DNA from: Sphaerotilus sp.
GTDB taxonomy: Bacteria; Pseudomonadota; Gammaproteobacteria; Burkholderiales; Burkholderiaceae_C
Direction: 5' to 3'
Length of the DNA stretch: 64,000 nucleotides
Assembly: GCA_013299055.1 (NCBI GenBank)
Contig: JAAFKB010000003.1
Location: forward strand, 1-64,000
The notes under the pieces are model-generated. The model was not told where the DNA came from. It saw only the letters and a program-made list of their open reading frames with translations, and did no database searches. The position numbers were made by a program, and so were the translations under genes. Below are positions 7,985-15,925 of the stretch, piece by piece. How positions within the stretch are numbered: the stretch's first letter is position 1; every line of letters starts with the position of its first letter.

Positions 7985-8899
7985 ATGGACCTGCGTGACC
8001 TGCGCTACTTCGAGACGATCGCCGAACTGGAGCACCTCGGCCGTGCCAGCGTCCGGCTGCACCGCACACAGCCCGCGCTGACAAGCAGCGTCCGCCGCCT
8101 GGAGGCCGCCTGCGGCACCGCGCTGTTCGAGAAGGCGGGGCGGGGCATCCGGCTGACCGAGGCCGGCCGGGTGCTGCTGAAGTGGGCGCAGCGCATGCGC
8201 TTCGATGTCGAGGACGCGCGGCACGAACTGGCGTCGATCGGCGCCGGGCTGGCGGGGCACGTCCGGCTCGGGATCGTGCCGACGGCGGCGCAGTTCCTCT
8301 TGCCCCCGGTGGCGCGGCAGTTGCTGGTGGAAGCGCCGGGCGTGACGCTGCACACCGTGGTGGGCCTGATCGACACGCTCAAGCCGCGGCTGCTGGCGGG
8401 GGAGATCGAGGTGATGGTCGGCACCGAGAGCGCCGCCGATGCGGGCTTCGTGTCGCGGCTGCTGGCGGAGGACGAGATCGTCATCGCCGCCAGCGAGCAG
8501 CACCGGGTCTTCCGCGATGGGGCGGCGGCGCTGGAGGATCTGGCCGACTGCCGCTGGGCGCTGCAACCGCCGGGCGCGCCGACGCGGGACTGGCTGGACC
8601 ACACCTTCGAGCGCCGGGGGCTGCCGCGCCCGCATGTGCAGGTCGAGACGACGATGCTGCTGATGCTGCCGGCGCTGATCGTGCAGACGGGGCTGCTCAG
8701 CTTCATCTCGCGCCACCACCTGCAGGGTCCGGGCCGGATTCCGGGGCTGCAGGAAGTGCCGATCCGGGACGCGACCATGCGGCGGCGGCTGGTGATCACG
8801 CACCATGCGCAGCGGTTTCTGTCGCCGGCGGCGCAGCGGCTGGTGGAGTTGTTCGGGGAGTCGGTGGCTCAGGGCGTGGAGGTGGTCACCGCAGGCTGA
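7985..8899 (+). CDS. LysR-family transcriptional regulator of the Bug-RraA operon
   Basis: This 304-residue regulator starts at ATG 7985 (MDLRDLRYF), the classical start of LysR proteins. The winged helix-turn-helix covers about residues 1-60 (LGRASVRLHRTQPALTSSVRRLE) and the effector domain the rest. An upstream in-frame ATG at 7958 would add nine residues and is less likely. It is divergent from the second Bug operon over 113 bases and should control it. The ligand is unknown. Its 3' end is followed by an 18-bp perfect palindrome. Confidence 0.87.
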   Translation: MDLRDLRYFETIAELEHLGRASVRLHRTQPALTSSVRRLEAACGTALFEKAGRGIRLTEAGRVLLKWAQRMRFDVEDARHELASIGAGLAGHVRLGIVPTAAQFLLPPVARQLLVEAPGVTLHTVVGLIDTLKPRLLAGEIEVMVGTESAADAGFVSRLLAEDEIVIAASEQHRVFRDGAAALEDLADCRWALQPPGAPTRDWLDHTFERRGLPRPHVQVETTMLLMLPALIVQTGLLSFISRHHLQGPGRIPGLQEVPIRDATMRRRLVITHHAQRFLSPAAQRLVELFGESVAQGVEVVTAG

Positions 8900-8900
8900 T

Positions 8901-8918
8901 CGACGCGCATGCGCGTCG
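8901..8918. terminator. 18-bp perfect palindrome between convergent genes
   Basis: The sequence CGACGCGCATGCGCGTCG is its own reverse complement and lies between the LysR stop (8899) and the stop of the VWA gene (8951). As RNA it would form a GC stem with a very tight loop. There is no T-tract, so a bidirectional terminator role is a guess. Confidence 0.3.
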
Positions 8919-8950
8919 CACCACCATGGCGCATGTCCAAGAGAGGCGAT

Positions 8951-10585
8951 TCAAAGCACCACCACCTCATCGCTGAACCGGTCCTGCACCCGCTTGCCCG
9001 CGCACAGCACCGAGTAGATCCGGCAGTTCAGCCGCGCTGTCCTGGCGCGCAGCTTGGCGGTGAAGTCCTCGCTCAGGCTGCAGTCGCCGTCGGACACCAT
9101 CAGCACGTCGGCCTTGAGGCAATTCGGCTGCGTGGCGATGAGGTCCAGGGCGTGCTGGAGCGGGGTCTCGAAATCGGTGCCGCCGTTGAAGCCTTGGCGC
9201 AGGAAGGCGAGCAGTCCGGCGGCGTCGTTGCGGGCGTCCATCGCGAAGGTGCGGAGCTGACCGCTGGCGCCGAACAGGACGATGTGCAGCGAGCGGTCTT
9301 CCTGCTTCAGGATGCCCGCCACGGCGAGCAGCAGCGCCTTGGCCTTGAGCAGGGGTTCGCCTTGCATGCTGCCGGAGGTGTCGAGGCAGGCGACCACGGG
9401 ACCGGTGCGCTTGGACCGGGTTTCGGTGGCTTCGCCGGTCGTCGTCGTGCTGCCGCTGAGCTGGTAGGTCAGCAGGTTGTGTTCCAGCAAGCGGGCGTAG
9501 AACAGCGTTTCCAGCGTGTCGTCTTCGAGGTTGACCAGCTCGCTGGGCAGCAGGCGCATCAGGTCGTTGCTGCGGTGGGTGCCGTGGACTTCGCTCTGGC
9601 TGGCCTGGGGGAGGCGGGTCTGGCGCTTGAATTCTTCGGCGACATGCTGGCGGCCCATCTTGCGCACCAGTTCGCGGATGCTGGGGTTCTGGGCGATCTG
9701 GCGGGCCAGGGCGGCGAAGTCTTCGTTGCCCGTTTTCAGGTCGTCGTAGGAGAAACCTGCGCCGGGGCAGGCGGCCAGGAATTCCTTGGCTTGTTCGCAC
9801 AGGTCGCTGATGTCGTTCAGGGTTTTGCGATAGACACGCAATCGCTGGCGGATGGGCGCGGGGAGGTTTTCGTCGTCGATTTCCGCTTCGTAGGCTTGCG
9901 CTTCGGCGAGTTGCTGGCGCAGGTGGGCGATGTTTTCGGGGGTCAGGGGCAGGCGTCTGGATTGCTGGTTGATGGCGTCCCAGTCGGGTTCTTTTTCTTC
10001 TTCGGGCTTGTCGTTCGCGTCGTCGTTTTCCCAGTCCCACAGGCGCCATTTGGTGGCGCCGAGTTTCTTCTTGGCCGCCTCCTTGAGCGCCGTGATGGTC
10101 GGCTCCCAGGTGTCGTCCGGCAGCATTGACAGGGCCTGGTCCAGCAGCGAGGTGTCGTCTCGCCGGGTGCCTTTGACCTGGTTGACGCATTTGGTCGAGA
10201 ACTGGTGGCAGTTCTTGACCACGAGGCCATAAAACGCCCGCTCGCCCAAATGGCTGGCGGCGCGCTCGGCCACGGCGTCATGGCCGACGGGGCCGTCGCT
10301 GTCGCAGGAGACGTAGATTTTGCGGCCCCATTGGCTTTGGGTGGTGAAATCCCAGGCGTCGCTGAGGCAGACGGTGCTTTCGGCGAAGCCGTCCACGACG
10401 ATGTTGGAGATCTTGCCGCCCTGGACATGAATCCCGGAATGCTCGACCGCCAGCAGCAGGTCGCAATACACCACGCTGCCGGGGACGGGGGTCACCTTGT
10501 CGCGGAAGGTGCTGTCGATGAAGTATTTGATCGGCTTGAAGGCGAGCTGGGCCAGGCCGGCTGCCTTGGATAACAGGCTCCACAT
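8951..10585 (-). CDS. ViaA-like VWA protein with an N-terminal LRAT-type domain
   Basis: This 544-residue protein has two parts. Residues about 30-135 look like an LRAT/NlpC-P60-related domain: PGSVVYCDL, then EHSGIHV with His49, then VVKNCHQFS with Cys126; His and Cys are the catalytic pair of LRAT/H-REV107 lipid acyltransferases. Residues about 330-544 match ViaA: SNDLMRLLPSELVNL, an LTYQLSG stretch, then a VWA domain with MIDAS residues DTSGSM (from 402), GGTD and SDGD. The middle is helical and charged. No signal peptide is seen. It starts 16 bases after the RavA-like gene, so the two are cotranscribed. E. coli ViaA has no LRAT domain. The LRAT call is from motifs only; a related papain-like hydrolase is possible. 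Confidence 0.75.
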   Translation of the reverse strand: MWSLLSKAAGLAQLAFKPIKYFIDSTFRDKVTPVPGSVVYCDLLLAVEHSGIHVQGGKISNIVVDGFAESTVCLSDAWDFTTQSQWGRKIYVSCDSDGPVGHDAVAERAASHLGERAFYGLVVKNCHQFSTKCVNQVKGTRRDDTSLLDQALSMLPDDTWEPTITALKEAAKKKLGATKWRLWDWENDDANDKPEEEKEPDWDAINQQSRRLPLTPENIAHLRQQLAEAQAYEAEIDDENLPAPIRQRLRVYRKTLNDISDLCEQAKEFLAACPGAGFSYDDLKTGNEDFAALARQIAQNPSIRELVRKMGRQHVAEEFKRQTRLPQASQSEVHGTHRSNDLMRLLPSELVNLEDDTLETLFYARLLEHNLLTYQLSGSTTTTGEATETRSKRTGPVVACLDTSGSMQGEPLLKAKALLLAVAGILKQEDRSLHIVLFGASGQLRTFAMDARNDAAGLLAFLRQGFNGGTDFETPLQHALDLIATQPNCLKADVLMVSDGDCSLSEDFTAKLRARTARLNCRIYSVLCAGKRVQDRFSDEVVVL

Positions 10586-10601
10586 GACGGGCGGGGGTGG
10601 G

Positions 10602-12584
10602 TCAGAGCCAGATGTTGGCGGTGACTTGCTGGGTCAGCAGGTCGACGGTGAGTTTTTCTCCATCTTCTGGGGCGGTCTCTTCGATCGTTGAGGTTGGATG
10701 CCAACTTGTGATGCCCGCGAGTAGATCTGGTTGGTTATCTTTTTTACTCCAAACCCAAGTGTTTTCAAAATCCCAATTTAACGTGCACTCAAAGTAACGT
10801 TGATTGAACCGTTCTTTTGCAACTGGTGTTCCAGCGAGGTTGGTTTTCCTGCATGAAAGGGAGTCTATGTAGGCATTATTGTTCAATAATGATCCAGAGG
10901 AATTGACGCATACGTCACCATACATCGTGTAAGCGCAAAACCCCCGGTGGGTCATGTGGCCAATTGCACAATCTTGGATTGTACTAGACGATGCGCCGTA
11001 CACAATTCCGCCAAAATCTATATCATCAACAGATCTTGTTCCTGTTACGAAGCAGCGTTTTATGAGGACAGCATCATGGCAATTGAGTAGTATGCCGCCT
11101 CGCTTGCCGCTGTGAAATGGACCAAGGTCAACTATAGAAATGCAGTCTTCAACTATGGAATTGAAGGCATTTATGGATAAATAGGTGCCTTCTAATTTTA
11201 CTCTTGCAATGTGACTATTTTTTAGTTCTGACAATATGTATACTGAGCCACCCCAAGGGCTAAGAGAGATATTAATGCAATGACCTTGCCCATCATAAGT
11301 ACCACTGAAATTGATTGTTGGCCACGCACTGACCGTGCCGCTGATGTGATTGGTCTGCCGGAAATGGTAGCCCTTCTGCCCCACCTCCGGCCGAGTCAGG
11401 TCCATCAGATCGTCCACCGTCTGGATCAGCAACGGATCATCGGCCGTCCCGCTGCCCGAATAGCCCTTGACCACCGCGCCGGTCTTCTTCGCGCCGCCGC
11501 CACTGCTGCTGACCAACGACGTGGTGGACCTGAGCGCCACGGCCGTCGAGGACTGGACCGGCACCAGGGTCTTCTTGTCCGGCCCCAGTTCATAAGCCGG
11601 TGCCTGCTTCTGCCCCTGCGCATTTTTCTGGCCCGGCCCCTCCAGCCGAGCCAATGCCGCCTGCGGCACCTGCCGGCTATGCCGCTGCAAAGTCTTGATG
11701 ACTAGCTCCTGCACCTTCCCCACGTTGTCCGCGTGGTTCCACAAACAATCCTTCAGCAGCATCAGATCCGACAGATCCACCGCCTCCCGCCCATTGGTCG
11801 CCGCCGACACCCGCATCAGGTGGATGACCTTCTTCAGCCGCCGATCCGACAGGCTCTCGCGCCGGTCTTCCTTGAACGCTTCCTTGTGCGCCGCCCAGAT
11901 GTCCTGCACCGCCTGGATCAGCGCCGGCTCGAACACCACCTGTTCCGCCGCCTGACGGACCCGCGCCAGATCCGCCGCGCTCAGCATGTCCTCCATGCGC
12001 AGCGTCGGCTCCGTCGTGGTCTCGAACAGCCGCGGCAGGTTGTTCGCCCCGACGTAATCCACGAACACCCGCACCAGGAACCGGTCATACAGCGCCGCGA
12101 GTTCCTCCTGATCGGTCGGCAACTCGTTCGAGGCCGCGATCAGCGCCTGCAGCGGCACCTTCTGGACCTCGGTACCGTTGTGATAAACGCGCTCGTTGAG
12201 CACCGTCAGCAGCGCATTCAGGATCGACGAGCTGGCCTTGAAGATCTCGTCCAGAAACGCCATCCGCACCGTCGGCAGATAGCCCTCGGTGTTGCGGTGA
12301 AACCGGTCGTTCTTGAGCGCAGCGATGGACAGCGGCCCGAACAGTTCCTCGGGCGTGGAGAACTTGGTCAGCAGGTATTCAAAGTACCCGGCGCCGTCCT
12401 CGCCTTCGTGGGACAGGCTTTGCGCAATGCGCCGGGCCACCAGACTCTTGCCCGTCCCCGGCGGCCCCACCAGCACCAGGTTCTCCCCGGCCAGCGCCGT
12501 CAGCATCGCCAGCTTCAGGACGTGTTCGCGCTCGACCAGCCCCTGGTTGAGCTGTTGCAGCAATGATTGGATCTTGGTTTTCAT
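10602..12584 (-). CDS. RavA/MoxR-type AAA+ ATPase fused to a C-terminal parallel beta-helix (GLUG-like) module
   Basis: Residues 1-310 of 660 are a clear RavA-class MoxR ATPase: Walker A GPPGTGKS (40-47), FSTPEELFGPLS, Walker B FLDEIF (110-115), sensor-1 Asn153, Arg168 finger and sensor-2 SDRR near 247. After a low-complexity linker (about 315-370), residues 373-640 read like the GLUG/right-handed beta-helix modules of surface proteins: GSGTADDPLLIQTVDDL, then FSGTYDGQGH, turn repeats, and a final DFENTWVW. RavA normally carries a LARA domain there. The 3' part of the gene (about 10700-11320) is far more AT-rich than the ATPase part. The ATG at 12582-12584 has a GGGGGAA site; a longer frame upstream is unlikely. 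It is cotranscribed with the LRAT-VWA gene. Confidence 0.85.
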   Translation of the reverse strand: MKTKIQSLLQQLNQGLVEREHVLKLAMLTALAGENLVLVGPPGTGKSLVARRIAQSLSHEGEDGAGYFEYLLTKFSTPEELFGPLSIAALKNDRFHRNTEGYLPTVRMAFLDEIFKASSSILNALLTVLNERVYHNGTEVQKVPLQALIAASNELPTDQEELAALYDRFLVRVFVDYVGANNLPRLFETTTEPTLRMEDMLSAADLARVRQAAEQVVFEPALIQAVQDIWAAHKEAFKEDRRESLSDRRLKKVIHLMRVSAATNGREAVDLSDLMLLKDCLWNHADNVGKVQELVIKTLQRHSRQVPQAALARLEGPGQKNAQGQKQAPAYELGPDKKTLVPVQSSTAVALRSTTSLVSSSGGGAKKTGAVVKGYSGSGTADDPLLIQTVDDLMDLTRPEVGQKGYHFRQTNHISGTVSAWPTINFSGTYDGQGHCINISLSPWGGSVYILSELKNSHIARVKLEGTYLSINAFNSIVEDCISIVDLGPFHSGKRGGILLNCHDAVLIKRCFVTGTRSVDDIDFGGIVYGASSSTIQDCAIGHMTHRGFCAYTMYGDVCVNSSGSLLNNNAYIDSLSCRKTNLAGTPVAKERFNQRYFECTLNWDFENTWVWSKKDNQPDLLAGITSWHPTSTIEETAPEDGEKLTVDLLTQQVTANIWL

Positions 12585-12717
12585 ACAGTTCCCCCGAATT
12601 TTGCAAAGCTGATGATTCTGCCCGAGCGCCATCGGCTGCTCGGAGTGACCGTGCCAGGGAACGCACAATGTAGTAACGTTGCACCACCTCATGATCCCCC
12701 ACCCCTCGGAGGCCGCC

Positions 12718-12987
12718 ATGATCACCACCCTCTCCAGCCGCGCGTTCAACCACGACACCGGCAGCGCCAAGAAGGCGGCCCTCCAAGGCCCCGTCTTCAT
12801 CACCGACCGGGGCCGCCCGGCGCATGTCCTGCTGAGCATCGAGGACTACCAGCGGCTGGCCGGCGCTTCCACCGGTGGGGCCAGCATCGTGGACCTGCTG
12901 GCCATGCAGGACGATGCCGCCGCCGCCGGCATCGACTTCGATCCGCCCCGGCTGAACCTGCGGGCACGCCCCGTGGAGCTGGGCTGA
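12718..12987 (+). CDS. Phd/YefM-family antitoxin
   Basis: This 89-residue protein has the Phd fold signature: an N-terminal strand-helix with SSRAFNHDTGSAKKAAL, FITDRGRPAHVLLSIEDYQRL, and a disordered C-terminal tail (LNLRARPVELG) that would wrap the toxin. GGAGG lies 5 bases before the ATG at 12718. Its stop overlaps the toxin start (TGATG), typical of antitoxin-first operons. It should neutralise the PIN toxin and repress the operon. It is divergent from the RavA-like gene across about 130 bases. Confidence 0.9.
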   Translation: MITTLSSRAFNHDTGSAKKAALQGPVFITDRGRPAHVLLSIEDYQRLAGASTGGASIVDLLAMQDDAAAAGIDFDPPRLNLRARPVELG

Positions 12988-13415
12988 TGTGGCTGCTCGA
13001 CACCAACGTCGTGTCCGAACTGCGCAAAGCCAGCAGCGGTCGCGCGGATCCGAACGTCGTCGCCTGGGCGCAATCCGTTGTGCCAACGACCCTCTATCTG
13101 TCGGTCATCACGCTGCAGGAACTGGCGCTGGGCGTCCTGCAGATCGAGCGCCGCGACGCCGCACAGGGCCGCGTGCTGCGGACATGGCTGGACGATCAGG
13201 TGATCCCGGCGTTTGCCAGCCGCACGCTGGTCATCGACACCGCCGTGGCGTTGCGCAGCGCCCGGCTCCATGTGCCGGACCCGCGCTCGGAGGCCGACGC
13301 GCTGATCGCCGCCACCGCGCTGGTGCATGGCATGACGGTGGTGACGCGCAACGTGGCCGACTTCGCACCGACCGGGGTGGCGGTGTTCAACCCGTGGTCA
13401 TCGGGCAGTGCATGA
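12987..13415 (+). CDS. VapC/FitB-type PIN-domain toxin
   Basis: This 142-residue PIN ribonuclease keeps the four acidic metal-binding residues: Asp5 (LLDTNVVSEL), Glu45 (LQELALGV), Asp104 (EADALIAATA) and Asp125 (TRNVADF). The family cleaves tRNA or rRNA when free of antitoxin. The ATG at 12987 overlaps the antitoxin stop; longer upstream frames overlap the antitoxin and can be discounted. The Phd-PIN pairing resembles FitAB/VapBC modules. No defect is visible, so the pair should be active. Confidence 0.9.
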   Translation: MWLLDTNVVSELRKASSGRADPNVVAWAQSVVPTTLYLSVITLQELALGVLQIERRDAAQGRVLRTWLDDQVIPAFASRTLVIDTAVALRSARLHVPDPRSEADALIAATALVHGMTVVTRNVADFAPTGVAVFNPWSSGSA

Positions 13416-13458
13416 CATGTGAATAATCTGAGTTCCCCACTGCTGACGAGACAAGCCC

Positions 13459-14499
<1,041 letters not shown>

Positions 14500-14523
14500 T
14501 GCCCCCCGGATGCTGAATCCTCG

Positions 14524-15906
14524 TCAGAGGAACCCGAGACCCGCCGTCGTCGCCGTGGCGAAGCGGGTCAGGTTGGGCAGCACGGTGGGCAGGCTCGCCG
14601 CCGGCACGCCGAACCACGTCGCCAGCGTCGCGGCGTAGCGGTCCACCGAAGTGGTGGGCACGAGACGGCCCTGCCCCAGGTCTTCCGGGCCACCCAGGGC
14701 CACGGTCGGCCAGCTGCCGTGCAGGCGGTTGCCCTGCACCGCACCACCCAGGACGAAGTGGTGGCTGCCCCAGCCGTGGTCCGAGCCGCGGCCGTTGGAC
14801 TGCAGCCCGCGCCCGAAGTCGGAGGCGGTGAAGGTCGTCACGCTGTTGGCCACCCCCAGCTCCACCGTGGCCGCGTAGAACGCCGCCATCGCGTCGGACA
14901 GCTCCTTGAGCCGCAGCGCCTGGTTCTCGACCAGCATGTCGTGGAAGTCGTAGCCACCCTGGGAGACGAAGTAGACCTGCCGCTTGTGGCCCAGGCCGTT
15001 GCGGGCGGCGATGAGGCGGGCGACCATGCGCAGTTGTGCCGCCACACCGCCCGCCGGGAAGACGGTCGACACCGCCGGAGCGCTGGCCAGCGCAGTCTTG
15101 GCGACCTGGCCGGTGGTGATGGCACGGGTGCCGACGGTGCTGTACGCCTGCTCCAGCATGTGGCTGCGCGGCTGGGTGAGCAGCGTGTTCATGGCGGCGG
15201 CCAGATCGGCGTTGTGGCGCCAGTGGGTCGGGTCGATGGTGTCGATCACCACCGGGCCTTGCGTCGTCACCTGGTACTGCACCACCGAATTGCCAGCCTG
15301 GATGAGGTTGTTGCCGCCCAGGGACATGCACATCGACACCGACGCACCAGGGTTGTAGGCGCTGGCGGTCAGGTCGGCGACACGGCCCAGCCAGCCGGTG
15401 GCCGAGCCCTTGGTGGGCAGCCCGGATTGCCACGACGCCTGCTGGTCCGAGTGCGAGAACAGGCCCAGCGGCGTCTGCACCGACTTGGCCTTGTACTGCG
15501 CCAGCGTGGTCGGGTAAGCCAGCGGGCCGACGTTGGCCAGCAGCGCGCAGCGGCCTGCGTCCACCAGCGGCTTGAGGGCGCCCAGCGCGGGGTTCAGGCC
15601 CAGCTGCGGACCGGCAAACCCCGCGAGGTTCAGCGGCAGCAGCTCCGACTGCGCCAGCGCGATGGCCGGGCGGGCCGCCTGGTAGCGGGCGTAGGCGGCG
15701 CTTTCAACCGGGACGATGGTGTTGCTCTGGTCGTTGCCGCCGAACAGGAAGATGCAGACCAGCGCCTTGTAGTCGGTCGCGGTCTGGGCGGCGACTTCGC
15801 CCATGGTGCCGAGGGTGGCCGCGAACGGCGTGCCCGCGTAGGCGGTGGTCAGGGCGGCCCGGCGCAGGAAGTCCCGACGGGCCAGTTGCTTGTGCAGATA
15901 GGTCAT
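14524..15906 (-). CDS. DUF1501 domain-containing exported protein
   Basis: This 460-residue protein begins with a twin-arginine-like signal (ARRDFLRRAALTTAYAG) and shows DUF1501 hallmarks: CIFLFGGNDQSNTIVP near the N-terminus, FTASDFGRGLQSNGRGSDHGWG and HHFVLGG. The family is related to sulfatase/alkaline phosphatase-fold proteins but its activity is undefined. It follows a DUF1800 gene by 19 bases in the same orientation. The two families occur as an operon in many bacteria and are thought to act together outside the cytoplasm. Confidence 0.88.
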   Translation of the reverse strand: MTYLHKQLARRDFLRRAALTTAYAGTPFAATLGTMGEVAAQTATDYKALVCIFLFGGNDQSNTIVPVESAAYARYQAARPAIALAQSELLPLNLAGFAGPQLGLNPALGALKPLVDAGRCALLANVGPLAYPTTLAQYKAKSVQTPLGLFSHSDQQASWQSGLPTKGSATGWLGRVADLTASAYNPGASVSMCMSLGGNNLIQAGNSVVQYQVTTQGPVVIDTIDPTHWRHNADLAAAMNTLLTQPRSHMLEQAYSTVGTRAITTGQVAKTALASAPAVSTVFPAGGVAAQLRMVARLIAARNGLGHKRQVYFVSQGGYDFHDMLVENQALRLKELSDAMAAFYAATVELGVANSVTTFTASDFGRGLQSNGRGSDHGWGSHHFVLGGAVQGNRLHGSWPTVALGGPEDLGQGRLVPTTSVDRYAATLATWFGVPAASLPTVLPNLTRFATATTAGLGFL

Positions 15907-15925
15907 GGCGTCAGTCCGTCGAGTC

